Positions 28,397 to 39,424 of a stretch of 64,000 bases of DNA are shown here, piece after piece (position 1 is the first letter of the stretch; every line of letters begins with the position of its first letter). Source of the stretch: Lachnospiraceae bacterium (GTDB lineage Bacteria; Bacillota; Clostridia; Lachnospirales; Lachnospiraceae); assembly GCA_021628825.1 (NCBI GenBank), contig JAJXRY010000002.1, forward strand, positions 248,001 to 312,000, given 5' to 3'. The notes beneath the pieces were generated by a model. That model saw only the letters and a program-made list of their open reading frames with translations, made no database searches and had not been told where the DNA came from. Both the position numbers and the translations under genes were made by a program.

Positions 28397-30320
28397 TTAT
28401 GGAGCTGACCAGATACAAATTCTGGAAGGTCTCGAAGCAGTTCGTAAAAGACCTGGCATGTATATTGGTACTACTTCCAGCAGAGGATTACATCACCTGG
28501 TGTATGAAATTGTAGATAATGCCGTAGATGAAGCCCTGGCCGGTTATTGTGATAAGATTATTGTAACCATTAATGAGGATAATTCCATTACTGTTGTGGA
28601 TAACGGAAGAGGTATTCCGGTTGGAATTAATCATAAAGCAGGACTTCCTGCTGTGGAAGTAGTATTTACAATTCTTCATGCCGGAGGTAAATTCGGCGGT
28701 GGAGGATACAAGGTATCCGGTGGTCTGCACGGTGTAGGTGCTTCTGTTGTGAATGCATTGTCTGATTGGCTGGAGGTTAAGGTTTATACAGACGGCAAAA
28801 TTTATCAGCAGCGCTATGAAAGAGGACATGTATGCTATCCTTTGAAAGAAATCGGTACCTGTGAGAAAGAACAGACCGGTACTACCGTTACATTCAAACC
28901 TGATGAAACAATTTTTACAGAAACAACAGTATATGAATTTGATGTATTAAAGCAGCGTTTAAGAGAAATGGCGTTCTTAACAAAGGGACTCCATATTATT
29001 CTTCGTGATCTTCGTGTGGAAGAAGATCAGAAGCCGGTTGAGAGGGAATTCCATTATGAAGGTGGTATTAAGGAATTCGTTACTTACTTAAACCGCAGTA
29101 AAACAGCTTTGTATGAGAATGTGCTTTATTTTGAAGGTAAGAAGAATAATGTTTATGTGGAAGTTGCCATGCAGCATAACGATTCTTACAATGAAAGCTC
29201 TTTCAGCTTTGTAAATAACATTAATACCCCGGAGGGTGGTACCCATCTGGTCGGTTTTCGTAATGCATTAACGAAAACATTTAATGATTATGCCAGAAGT
29301 GCCAAATTATTAAAGGAAAGTGAGCCGAATTTAAGCGGTGATGATATTCGTGAAGGATTGACCGCAATTGTCAGTGTTAAGATTGAAGATCCCCAGTTTG
29401 AAGGACAGACCAAGCAGAAGCTTGGCAACTCTGAAGCAAGAACCGCAGTAGACAGTATTGTAAGTGAGCAGCTGACCTATTATCTGGAACAGAATCCGAT
29501 GGTAGCCAAGACCATCTGTGAAAAAAATCAATCCTGGCGCAGCGTGCCCGTGATGCTGCACGGAAAGCAAGAGATTTAACCAGAAGAAAGACCGCTCTGG
29601 AAACGGCATCTCTTCCCGGTAAGCTGGCAGACTGTTCCGATAAGGATCCGAAGAATTGTGAAATTTACATTGTAGAGGGAGATTCCGCAGGTGGAAGTGC
29701 AAAGACCGCAAGAAGCCGTGCTACACAGGCTATTCTTCCGCTTCGTGGTAAGATTCTTAATGTAGAAAAGGCAAGACTGGATAAGATTTATGCGAATGCG
29801 GAAATCAAAGCGATGATTACTGCATTTGGTACCGGTATTCATAACGATTTTTGATATCAGTAAGCTCCGCTATCATAAGATTATTTTAATGACTGATGCC
29901 GATGTGGACGGTGCGCATATTGCAACCTTACTTTTGACCTTTATTTACCGGTTTATGCCGGAGCTGATTAAGCAGGGACATGTTTATCTTGCACAGCCTC
30001 CTCTTTACAAGCTTGAAAAAAATAAAAAAATGTGTGGTACGCATACAGTGATGAAGAACTGAATCAGATTCTTACAGAAGTTGGACGTGATCAGAATAAT
30101 AAAATCCAGCGTTACAAAGGACTTGGAGAAATGGATCCGGAACAGCTTTGGGAAACTACCATGGATCCGGAGCGGAGAATTCTTCTTCGTGTATCCATGA
30201 ATGAAGAAACCGAATCCGAAGTAGATCTGACTTTTTACTACCTTAATGGGTGACAAGGTAGAACCGAGACGGGAATTTATTGAAGAAAATGCAAAGTTTG
30301 TAAATAACCTGGATATCTAA
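28383..30320 (+). CDS. gyrB: DNA gyrase subunit B
   Basis: The ATPase subunit of gyrase. The GHKL domain has YEIVDNAVDEALAGYCDKI, TVVDNGRGIPVG and the phosphate loop GGLHGVGASVVNALS. The Toprim domain has EIYIVEGDSAGGSAKTARSR in a correct frame and DADVDGAHIATLLLTF, the metal site. The C-terminus shows RYKGLGEMDPEQLWETTMDP. Breaks are at about 29523, 29848, 30030 and 30238. The reconstructed length is about 640 residues, normal. Confidence 0.95.
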
Positions 30321-30347
30321 CAAAATTTCTTCGAAATGGAGACAAGC

Positions 30348-32935
30348 ATGGAAGACAATATTTTTGATAAAATTCATGACGTGGATTTACAGAAAACCAT
30401 GGAAACCTCTTATATCAATTATGCAATGAGCGTTATCGCATCACGTGCATTGCCGGATGTAAGGGACGGTTTGAAGCCGGTACAAAGACGAGTGCTCTAT
30501 TCCATGATTGAATTAAATAACGGACCGGATAAGCCGCATCGTAAGAGTGCCCGTATCGTTGGTGATACCATGGGTAAATATCATCCTCATGGTGACAGCT
30601 CTATTTATGGTGCGCTGGTTAATATGGCACAGCCATGGTCCTTCCGTTATCCTCTGGTAGATGGTCATGGTAACTTTGGTTCCGTTGATGGTGACGGCGC
30701 GGCGGCCATGCGTTACACAGAAGCAAGATTAAGTAAAATTTCCATGAAGCTGCTTGCCGACATTGATAAGGATACGGTTGATTTTGTACCAAACTTTGAT
30801 GAAACAGAAAAGGAGCCGGCTGTTCTTCCAAGCCGTTATCCTAATCTTCTGGTAAATGGTACAACCGGTATTGCAGTAGGTATGGCAACGAACATTCCTC
30901 CCCATAACTTACGGGAAGTGGTTAATGCGATTGTTAAAATTATTGATAACCGAATTTTGGAGGATCGTCAGACTGATATTGATGAAGTCATTTCCATTAT
31001 CAAAGCACCGGATTTTCCGACAGGAGGTATCATTCTTGGCACGAGAGGCTGTGAAGAAGCCTATCGTACCGGACGTGGAAAGGTTCGTGTCCGTGCGGTT
31101 ACGGATATGGAAACCATGTCAAACGGCAAAACAAGAATTATTGTAACGGAACTGCCTTATATGGTAAATAAGGCAAACCTGATTTTAAAAATTGCAGAGC
31201 TTGTGAAGCTGAAAAAGATTGATGGAATTACTGATCTTCGTGATGAATCCGACCGTGAGGGTATGAGGATTGTAATTGAATTACGTCGTGATGTAAATGC
31301 TAATATTATTTTAAATCAGCTGTTTAAGCATACACAGATGCAGGATACCTTTGGTATTATTATGCTGGCTCTCGTGAATAATGAGCCGAAGGTATTAAAT
31401 ATTCTGGATATGCTGAAGGAATATATTAAGCATCAGGAAGATGTTGTTACCAGAAGAACGAAGTATGAACTGAAGAAGGCCGAAGAACGTGACCATATTT
31501 TACAGGGATTACTGATTGCTCTTGATAATATTGACGAAGTGATCCAGATTATCCGTGGAAGCCAGACAACGCAGATTGCGAAAGAAAGCTTAATGGCACG
31601 GTTCGGATTAACCGAGGTTCAGGCGCAGGCCATTGTTGACATGAGACTGCGTGCTCTGACCGGTCTGGAAAGAGAAAAGTTAGAGAACGAGCATCAGGAG
31701 TTACTGGCAAGAATTGCAAGATTAAAAGAAATTCTTGCAGACGAAAAGGTATTACTTGGTGTTATCCGTACTGAAATCCAGGAGATTTCCGATAAATTCG
31801 GAGATGACCGGAAGAGTAAGATCGGTTATGATGTTTACGATATCAGTGTGGAAGATATGATTCCAAATGAAAATACCATCATTGCAATGTCTAATTTAGG
31901 ATATGTGAAGAGAATGACCATTGATAATTTCAAATCACAGCACCGTGGTGGTAAAGGAATTAAGGGTATGCAGACCATCGAAGATGACTTTATTGCAGAT
32001 CTTCTGATGACAACAACCCATCACTATATTATGTTCTTTACAAATTTTGGACGGGTTTACCGGTTGAAAACCTATGAAATTCCGGAAAGCGGACGTACGT
32101 CACGTGGAGTTGCCATTGTGAATCTGCTGCAGCTGAATCCGGGTGAGAAGGTAAGTGCCATTATTCCAATTAAGGATTATGGAGAAAATAAAAATCTGTT
32201 CATGGTAACCAGGAAGGGTATTGTAAAGAAAACCAGTGTAGTTGAATACAGTAATGTACGTAAGAATGGACTTACCGCAATCAATCTGCGGGAAGATGAT
32301 GAGCTGATTGAAGTTAAGGTAACAGATAAGGATACTGAAATTATTCTGGTAACCAGATTTGGTATGTGTATCCGGTTCAAGGAAACCGATGTACGTTCTA
32401 CCGGAAGAGCATCTATGGGTGTAATTGGTATGAGCCTTAATGACCAGGATGAAATCGTAGGAATGCAGCTGGATCATCAGGGTGATTCTCTTCTGATTGT
32501 TTCTGAAAAAGGAATGGGAAAGCGCACCTTCCTTGAGGAGTTTACGGTTCAGAAACGTGGTGGCAAGGGAGTAAAGTGTTACAAAAATAACGGATAAGAC
32601 GGGCTATGTAGTTGGTGTAAAGGCAGTCAATGATGAAAATGAAATTATGCTGATTACTACCGGAGGAATTATTATTCAGATTCCGATGTCCGATGTATCC
32701 ATTCTTGGAAGAATTACATCCGGTGTCAAGCTGATTAATCTGGATAATGGAGTAACGGTAGCCCAGATTGCCAAGGTACGTGAAAAAGGTTTCCAACGGT
32801 GATGAGGAAATCAGTGATGAAGAGTTGGAAAATCTTGAAGATCCTCAGGATGATGGTATGTTAATACCGGAGGAAAATGATGAGGAAGACGAAGAAGTCA
32901 TTTTTCCAACAGAAGAAAATGAGGATGATGAATAA
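30348..32935 (+). CDS. gyrA: DNA gyrase subunit A
   Basis: The DNA-cleavage subunit. It begins near SYINYAMSVIASRALPDVRD, with the quinolone-resistance region in GKYHPHGDSSIYGALVNMAQ and the catalytic Tyr in AAMRYTEARLS. The C-terminal pinwheel has the GyrA box QRGGKG in the clean frame. The ATG at 30348 has GGAG 7 nt upstream and is preferred to 30336. A break at about 32585 (A-run) joins the last repeat, SDVSILGRITSGVKLINLDN. The protein ends in a very acidic tail of about 45 residues (SDEELENLEDPQDDG and further Glu/Asp). Confidence 0.95.
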
Positions 32936-32947
32936 TTAAGGAATCAT

Positions 32948-33101
32948 GTAACTATTCAGACCCCCATTCGCAAAACCGTTGCTAACGCAACTTGAGTTTT
33001 ACGAATGGGGTTACTTGCCATATAAATTATGTCAAATGTCCTTACGAATGCAAGCATTCGACGTCCATATTATCATAATTTGCATGGCTCTGAATAGTTA
33101 C
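32948..33101. repeat. Short palindromic element, copy C
   Basis: GTAACTATTCAG (32948-32959) and CTGAATAGTTAC (33090-33101) are perfect 12-bp inverted ends of a 154-nt intergenic block just 3' of gyrA. The block contains an inner hairpin (32962-33010) and a second one, ACGAATGCAAGCATTCG, at about 33043-33062. Confidence 0.75.
32962..33010 (+). terminator. Hairpin 3' of gyrA, likely terminator
   Basis: CCCCATTCG pairs with CGAATGGGG, enclosing a nested GTTGC-taac-GCAAC hairpin. The T-tract is weak (GTTACTT). It is the first strong structure after the dnaA-gyrA operon and lies inside palindromic element C. Confidence 0.5.
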
Positions 33102-33160
33102 CATATGGAAATGAAATCCCCATCAATAATGGTGGGGATTTTGTGACATGGGGGATATCA

Positions 33161-33448
33161 TTGAAAAAACAGATTGAAGGACAGATGGATTTCTTAGATC
33201 TGCTGTCGGAAACACATTTTTTAGAAGAATTTCCACAATTTATTGAATGTAGCAGCTGTTGGTGCTATGATTGCAGACATAATGAAAATAATGAAGGTGT
33301 ACCGAGAGATTTTGGCGGTGAGGCAAAAGCCTGTCCTTCCTGTAAATTCTGTATGGAAAGTCAGAAAGCAGATATCTGCCGGATCGGCTCTTATAAGAAT
33401 GGGTGTAAGGTAAGGGCTGAGGAAGAGGGATACGGACCGGAGACATAA
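33161..33448 (+). CDS. Small Cys-rich protein with clamp-binding-like motif
   Basis: About 95 residues. The start is taken as TTG at 33161, after a G-rich ribosome-binding site, giving KKQIEGQMDFLDLLSETHFL. QMDFL resembles the beta-clamp-binding pentapeptide QL(S/D)LF. Eight Cys follow in CSSCWCYDCRHNE, ACPSCKFCMES and ADICRIGSYKNGCK, suggesting zinc binding. No family is recognised. It lies alone between element C and the antiporter gene. Confidence 0.6.
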   Translation: MKKQIEGQMDFLDLLSETHFLEEFPQFIECSSCWCYDCRHNENNEGVPRDFGGEAKACPSCKFCMESQKADICRIGSYKNGCKVRAEEEGYGPET

Positions 33449-33480
33449 TTTTAACATTAATAAAAAAGGAGTATGAAAAA

Positions 33481-34672
33481 ATGGAAACGTATTTGGTACT
33501 AAAGGATCTGGCAATCATTATTATTGCTGCAAAGGTTTGTGGAATTATTGCGAGAAAGCTTCATGCACCACAGGTTGTCGGACAGATTATTGCAGGACTT
33601 TTAATCGGTCCCTGTGTACTGGGATTTGTCAGCCAGACGGATTTTCTTATGCAGATGGCTGAGGTTGGTGTAATTTTACTGATGTTTTCCGCTGGTCTGG
33701 AAACGGACTTAAAGGAATTGTTAAAAACAGGTCCGGTGGCATTCTTAATTGCCTGTGCAGGTGTATTTGTGCCCATGGTTCTGGGAGCTGTTTTTTATAT
33801 GATGTATTATGGATTTGCACCATGGGGATCCGAAGAATTTTATAAGGCAGTATTTGTAGGTACTATTTTAACTGCAACCTCCGTAAGTATTACCGTTCAG
33901 GCACTTAAGGATATGGGAAAGCTGAAGGGCAAGGTTGGAACCACGATCTTAAGTGCAGCTATTATTGATGATGTAATCGGTATTATTGTACTGACCTTTG
34001 TTATTGGATTTAAGAATCCGGATTCTTCTGTCGGAAAGGTTGTAATCAGTACGATTTTTATTCTTTATACTTGCAGTTGTTGTCGGCTTTATCTCCTATA
34101 AGGTATTTAAATGGGTAGACAAGCGGTATCCTCATACCAGACGTATTCCGATTGCCGGACTGGCATACTGCTTTATTCTGTCCTATGTGGCAGAAAGGTA
34201 TTTCGGAATTGCGGATATTACCGGTGCGTATGTTGCGGGTATTATTTTGTGCTCCATTAATGATTCCGAATATATTGAAAGTAAAATTGATATTAACTCC
34301 TATATGCTGTTTGGTCCGATTTTCTTTGCAAGTATCGGATTGAAGACCAATATTGATAATATTACGGGAAGCATTCTTTTATTCTCTCTTGGCTTTGTAG
34401 TAGTTGGATTAATTGGAAAGATTATTGGATGCGGACTGATTGCCAAAGCATGTAAATTCAATTTTCCGGATTCTCTAAAAATTGGTGTCGGTATGATGAC
34501 ACGTGGTGAGGTAGCATTGATTGTTGCTCAGAAGGGACTGTCTGCAGGATTACTGGAGCCGGTATATTTTACTTCCGTTATTCTGCTGATTATTGTTTCC
34601 TCTATCGCAACACCGATTGTATTGAAATATCTGTATTCCAAGGATAAAGAGCCGGAAAAAGTTCAGGTATAA
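33481..34672 (+). CDS. CPA2-family monovalent cation:proton antiporter
   Basis: A Na+(K+)/H+ exchanger of the inner membrane. Twelve or so hydrophobic helices are visible. The family motifs GQIIAGLLIGPCVLGFV and FSAGLETDLKELLKTGPVAF lie near the start. The ion-site helix reads AAIIDDVIGIIVLTF with the conserved DD pair. The C-terminal half has GVGMMTRGEVALIVAQKGL. A break at about 34060-34067 separates the two frames. About 396 residues, with no RCK domain. A GGAG ribosome-binding site precedes the ATG at 33481. Confidence 0.9.
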
Positions 34673-34696
34673 AAAATAAAAAAGCAGGGGCAGGTT

Positions 34697-35866
34697 ATGA
34701 AAGAGAAAATTTTAGATGCCATGCAGCGTTCCATCGAAAGTGGAAGCTGTTCCGGCGCAAATGTATTGGTTATAAAAGATGGAGAAGAACAGGTTTATTG
34801 TGATTATGGTTATCGGGATATTGAAAATAAGCTTCCGATGAGCCGGGATACCATCTTTCGTCTGTATTCCCAGAGTAAGCCGGTAACGGCTGCAGCAACA
34901 CTTTTACTTGTTTCAGAGGGAAAGATTGATCTGGCATCTGCCGTTGAAGATTATCTGCCGGAATTTAAGGATGGTCACGTGAATGAAAACAGAAAGAGAC
35001 GTAATGTGTATCGCAAAATTACAGTACGTGATCTGTTAAATATGACATCGGGACTGGCTTATCCGGATATGACAACAGAAGGCGGCAGACAGAGTGATAT
35101 GGTTTTTCGTGAGCTGGATGAAAGACTGTATACGGATCATCCGATGACTACCAGGGAATTTGCACAGAGAATGGGAAAGATTGATCTGTGCTTTGAACCG
35201 GGAGAAAAATTCATGTATGGAACTTCTGCTGATATTCTGGGTGCTTTAATTGAAGTAGTAAGTGGAGAAAGCTTCGGAGACTTCTTACAGAAGAATTTCT
35301 TTGATCCTCTGGAAATGAATGAGACCGGCTTTTATGTGCCGGAAAAGAACCGGAGCCGTCTTGCCAGAGTATATGAAGAAAGTCAACAGGGACTTATGGA
35401 AGTAAAAACGAATCATTTAGGACTTCGTTATGAGCGGGATATTGTTCCTTCCTTTGAATCCGGTGGAGCAGGATTGTGTTCCACAGTAGATGATTACAGC
35501 AAGTTTGGACAGATGCTCATGAATGAAGGTGTTTATCAGGGGAAGAGAATTATGCCTGCGCAGGCTGTCCGTTTCATGCGCCATGGTGGTTTAACATCTG
35601 AGCAAAAGCCACAGCTTCATCAGGGCTGGGACTGGATGAGTGGTTATACATACGGAAATCTGATGCGTGTCTGTGAAAACGAAAGTGAAACCTCCGTCTT
35701 TTCTTCCAAGGGAGAGTATGGTTGGGACGGCTGGCTTGGAACCTTCTTTTCCAATGAACCACAGCATGGTATCACACTGATTTTCGGCACACAGCAGATA
35801 GGTATTGGCCGTACCGGTGTGCTGGTGCGTGAGATTAAGAATATTGTGATGTCGGAACTGGTATAG
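34697..35866 (+). CDS. Serine hydrolase, beta-lactamase class C/esterase family VIII
   Basis: An intact 389-residue frame. The nucleophile motif SxxK is in YSQSKPVTAAATLLL near residue 60. The second motif Y-x-(N/S) appears as MYGTSADILGALIEVVSGES, and the gate region as GWDGWLGTFFSN near the C-terminus. There is no signal peptide, so it is likely a cytosolic esterase or peptidase rather than a secreted beta-lactamase. It is 25 nt after the antiporter and may be in the same transcript. The substrate is unknown. Confidence 0.85.
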   Translation: MKEKILDAMQRSIESGSCSGANVLVIKDGEEQVYCDYGYRDIENKLPMSRDTIFRLYSQSKPVTAAATLLLVSEGKIDLASAVEDYLPEFKDGHVNENRKRRNVYRKITVRDLLNMTSGLAYPDMTTEGGRQSDMVFRELDERLYTDHPMTTREFAQRMGKIDLCFEPGEKFMYGTSADILGALIEVVSGESFGDFLQKNFFDPLEMNETGFYVPEKNRSRLARVYEESQQGLMEVKTNHLGLRYERDIVPSFESGGAGLCSTVDDYSKFGQMLMNEGVYQGKRIMPAQAVRFMRHGGLTSEQKPQLHQGWDWMSGYTYGNLMRVCENESETSVFSSKGEYGWDGWLGTFFSNEPQHGITLIFGTQQIGIGRTGVLVREIKNIVMSELV

Positions 35867-35905
35867 AATATAAAGGCTATCAGTTGACAAGAATGAGTAT
35901 TTATC

Positions 35906-35952
35906 TTCTGATGTATTTCTGGTTCCTGTTTTGTGTCAGAAATACATCAGAA
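35906..35952. terminator. Hairpin between convergent genes
   Basis: CTGATGTATTTCTG and CAGAAATACATCAG are perfect 14-bp arms around a 15-nt loop. They lie between the plus-strand hydrolase and the minus-strand response regulator, consistent with a shared bidirectional transcription end. No T-run is present. Confidence 0.55.
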
Positions 35953-35958
35953 AGTTAT

Positions 35959-36669
35959 TCAATCATTATCTTCAAGCATACGATATCCAACACCGAGTTC
36001 ATTGATAATATAGCGTTTTTCGCCTGGTGTTACACCCATTTTCTTTCGTATGTTTTTCATGTTGACTTGCAGTTTTTTTACGCTTCCATAGTCCGAATAT
36101 CCCCAGACCGCGCGGATGATCGCAGCATAGGTCAGCACTTTTCCGGCATGGGTAGAAAGATAGGCTATGATATTGTATTCCGTCTGTGTAAGATCAATTT
36201 CATATCTTCCAATAAAGACCTGCCTTTTATCATAGTCAATCAGCAAATCCTGAAGCTTGTATTTGCCGCTGGGTGTGCTCCCGGTTTCTGTTCCCTGTCG
36301 GTGACTACGGAGAACGGCACGAATACGGGCCAGCAATTCTTCTGTACCGAACGGCTTTGTAATATAATCATTTGCACCTAAATCCAATGCCTCCACCTTG
36401 TCCTTTTCATTGGAACGGGCAGACAGGACAATGATAGGAATCGTATCCGATTCCCGGACATTCTGAATTAAGTCCAGGCCATCCCGATCCGGCAGGCCAA
36501 GATCCAGAATAATAAAATCGGGGTGATGTGAGGAATACATCATCATTCCAAGCGTACAGGTTTCCGCACAGATTACCTGATAGTCACTGGTTTCCAGGTT
36601 TGCTTTAATAAAATTGCGGATGCCGGCTTCATCTTCTACAATCAGAATCTTGTATTTGTTATTGCTCAT
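35959..36669 (-). CDS. KdpE-like OmpR-family response regulator (pair 1)
   Basis: The frame is clean from the ATG at 36669 (MSNNKYKILIVEDEAGIRNF). The phosphoacceptor Asp is in PDFIILDLGLPDRDGLDLI. The conserved KPF is in DYITKPFGTEELLARI. The winged helix has DLTQTEYNIIAYLSTHAGKV and the recognition region KKLQVNMKNIRKKMG. The kinase stop overlaps its start, so the two are translationally coupled. No kdpFABC lies nearby, so the target is unknown. Confidence 0.88.
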   Translation of the reverse strand: MSNNKYKILIVEDEAGIRNFIKANLETSDYQVICAETCTLGMMMYSSHHPDFIILDLGLPDRDGLDLIQNVRESDTIPIIVLSARSNEKDKVEALDLGANDYITKPFGTEELLARIRAVLRSHRQGTETGSTPSGKYKLQDLLIDYDKRQVFIGRYEIDLTQTEYNIIAYLSTHAGKVLTYAAIIRAVWGYSDYGSVKKLQVNMKNIRKKMGVTPGEKRYIINELGVGYRMLEDND

Positions 36670-37742
36670 CTTCACACTCTCTTTCCAGAGAAAAGCGGAA
36701 TACAGCACCGCCATCCGTTTTTGTTTTCTGCGGTGATCTCGCTGCCGTGCGCTTTGATAATGGCGGCACATACAGATAATCCTATCCCCATATTACTACG
36801 TGTCCCGTCCACTGGTGTATCAGTCTTTTCATAGCATCCGGTGAAAATTTTGTTGAGTGCTTCCTTTGGAATACCACAGCCATTATCAGCAACCTCAAAA
36901 ACTGCCTTGTCCTCTGTGACGGAAACAGATAATATTAACTCCGTCATGCCCTTTGCATGAAAAACGGCATTTTCCAGTAGATTCAGCAATACCTGCTCAA
37001 TAAGGATGGAATCCATCGGAATATCCACGAAATCATCTGGTATTCTTGTAATCACCTTTTGATTCGGATGCTTCTTAGAAAACTTCATCAGAACCGAATC
37101 AATCAGTTCGTCCAGGACAGTGGATGTTTTTATGACTTGAACCTTTGCATCATCAATTCTTGTAACAGACAGCAGATTTTCAACCATACGGATCAGCCAT
37201 TCACTATCCTCCTGAATTTCATCCAGCAGCTTTAGCTGCTGTTCTTTTGTCAGTGCATCATATTTAGTAATGAGAGTAGAAGCTGAACCATATATTGAGG
37301 TGAGGGGCGTACGCAGATCATGGGAAATTGCCCGCAGCAGGTTTCCACGCATCCTTTCTTTTTCACTCTCTGCATGCAATTTTTCCTGTTCGCGTACCCG
37401 AAGTATTTCCTGTTCTCTGATCCGGATGTTCAGTGTACTGGTAGAAACAGCAACAATCAGCATAATAATAGCAGAAAAGATACTTTCTTCCACAAAAAAA
37501 TCAAACGCATAGTATGGATAGGTGAATGCAAAATTCACGGCAAATATGCTGACAATAGCTGAAACAATGCCATAGTAATATCCATGCGTTTTCAGTGAGA
37601 TCAGGAAAACACCGAATACAAAAATCATAGGAACAAGTGTCTGTGTTATAAAGATTTTCTGAATCAGGAGATTGACTGTAAAGGCACAGCAAAATACAAT
37701 AACCGAAAACAGAATATCCTTTTGTCGTTGTGGAATCTTCAT
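36659..37742 (-). CDS. KdpD-type sensor kinase without KdpD/Usp sensor domains (pair 1)
   Basis: The start is taken at ATG 37742 (MKIPQRQKDILFSVIVFCCA) with GGAG 9-12 nt upstream; the open frame continuing further upstream is out-of-context sequence. Four DUF4118-type helices are followed by the phosphoacceptor motif LLRAISHDLRTPLTSIYGSA and ATP-binding boxes LLENAVFHA (N) and EVADNGCGIPKEALNKIF (G1). The C-terminal frame breaks at about 36700 and recovers as AVFRFSLERECEDEQ. Only about 361 residues, compared with 900 for full KdpD. Confidence 0.82.
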
Positions 37743-37769
37743 GCCAGTCTCTCCAAAGGTAATTTTAAC

Positions 37770-37797
37770 AAAAAAGTCGGGGGCTTTTGACCCCGAC
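37770..37797 (-). terminator. Intrinsic terminator directly at the transcript start (attenuator)
   Basis: On the minus strand GTCGGGG pairs with CCCCGAC around an 8-nt loop and is followed by T6. It begins within a few bases of the predicted +1 and lies 28 nt before the kinase ATG. Confidence 0.65.
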
Positions 37798-37800
37798 ATC

Positions 37801-37829
37801 ATTATATCCCATAAGAAAAAGTGCATCAA
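37801..37829 (-). promoter_or_regulatory. Sigma-A promoter of the pair-1 kinase operon
   Basis: On the minus strand TTGATG (37829-37824) and TATAAT (37806-37801) are 17 bp apart. The predicted transcript start falls on the first bases of the hairpin-terminator at 37797. Confidence 0.65.
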
Positions 37830-38087
37830 GCTTCCAACAGGAGGATCACAGGCAACATTTATTTCTTTACCGAATCTACACCACGGAAATGCTATGATTG
37901 ATAAAAATGTATGAAGAAAAGGAGGAAGCTTTCGTGGAATATGACAGTAGTGACGATACCGATAACTACTCTTATATGACTTGTTTGTATATGGCATATC
38001 TACATCCTTTACTGTGATATAGGATATAGGTATGTTTTTTTTGCATGAAACGATAGATAATATGAACAGGAAATAAAGGAGTTTTAT

Positions 38088-39347
38088 ATGAATTATTTTT
38101 GAAAGTATTTTTTTGCAATGGTGATCTGCATTACCATGTCCGCTTATTTCAGTGCTACAGAAACGGCATTTTTCATCCCTGAATAAAACCCGTCTAAAGG
38201 TTCTGGCAGATAACGGAAACAAAAGGGCGGTACTGGCTCTTAAGCTGTCGGGCGACTATGACAGATTGATTTCTACCATTCTGATTGGAAACAATATTGT
38301 GAATATTATGGTTGCGTCCATTGGTACGCTTCTGTTTGTTGGAATTTATGGTGATATTGGTGCAACAATCTCTACAATTGTTGTAACAATCGTTGTTCTG
38401 ATTTTTTTGGTGAGATTACTCCCAAAAAGTATTGCAAAAGATACACCGGAGCGTTTTGCCTTGTTCAGTGCACCATTTATCCATTTCTGGATTTTAATCC
38501 TGACACCGTTGAATTTTCTTTTTTCCAAGTGGAAGAAGTTTGTTTCCCGTTTCTTCAAGACAGATGATAATACAAAAATGTCACACGAGGAATTGCTTCT
38601 TTTTATGGATGATGTGGAACAGGATGGTGGTATTGACAAAAATGAGAGTGAGCTTTTAAGAAATGCCCTGGAATTCCGTGAATTGACTGCTGCTGAAATT
38701 CTGACACACAGGGTTGAACTGGAAGCCGTGGACATCAACGAGAGCCACGAGGAAATCGCAAAAGCCTTTACCCAGTCCCGGTTCTCCCGGCTGCTTGTCT
38801 ACCGGGATACCATTGATCAGGTCGTGGGCGTTCTGCATCAGAAGGATTTCTATATCAATGGGCAGATGACAGATCAACCCATTGCAGAAATTATGACGGA
38901 ACCCTTGTTTGTCTATCAGCATACAAAAAAATCAGGGATATTTTGAAGCTGTTCCAGCATCAGAAGTCTCATATTGCAGTTGTTGTGGATGATTTTGGAG
39001 GGACTCTTGGTATTGTTACTATGGAGGATATTCTGGAAGAGCTGGTTGGTGAAATATGGGATGAGCACGATGAGGTGGAAGAAAAATTTGTAAAACTGGG
39101 AGAAAACATGTATCGTGTTGACTGTTCCGTCAATCTGGAAGATTTTATGGAGTTCTTTGATATTAAGCTGGAGTCTGACAGTATTTCTGTGGGTGGCTGG
39201 GTCATGGAGCAGCTGAACAGAGTCCCTGTTAAGGGTGAATCTTTCCATGTCCAACATCTGGAAATTACAGTTTCTGAACTGAATGTACATAGAGTGTCTT
39301 TCATTACAGTCAAGCAATGTGATATGGCTTTGGAATGCGTACAGTAA
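38088..39347 (+). CDS. CNNM/CorC-HlyC family membrane protein with CBS pair
   Basis: A membrane protein possibly involved in divalent cation (Mg2+) efflux or homeostasis. The CNNM transmembrane domain begins MSAYFSATETAFSSLNKTRL after correction and contains LIGNNIVNIMVASIGTLLF. Then come HEELLLFMDDVEQDGGIDKN and two CBS domains (HRVELEAVDINESHEEIAKA; FGGTLGIVTMEDILEELVGE). The C-terminal transporter-associated domain is GWVMEQLNRVPVKGESF. Breaks are at about 38097, 38115, 38170 and 38930. The ATG at 38088 has AAAGGAG upstream. About 420 residues. Confidence 0.88.
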
Positions 39348-39424
39348 GCGTTGGCAATTGCATATTGCTGCAAAAGTGCTTCCACAACTAAAATTAAGAA
39401 CCACAATAACAGGACGGAGGAAAT

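Noticed and set aside
34697..35866. Calling the serine hydrolase an AmpC antibiotic-resistance gene
   Set aside because: There is no signal peptide and the motifs fit the broader esterase/peptidase group.
36659..37742. A c-di-AMP (ydaO-type) riboswitch upstream of the pair-1 kinase
   Set aside because: The gap between promoter and start codon is about 60 nt and contains only one hairpin, far too short for that riboswitch.
37743..38222. N-terminal extension of the pair-1 sensor kinase up to 38222
   Set aside because: The extra 160 residues cross the promoter and terminator at 37770-37829 and overlap the divergent CNNM gene. The ATG at 37742 has a good ribosome-binding site and the normal DUF4118 start.
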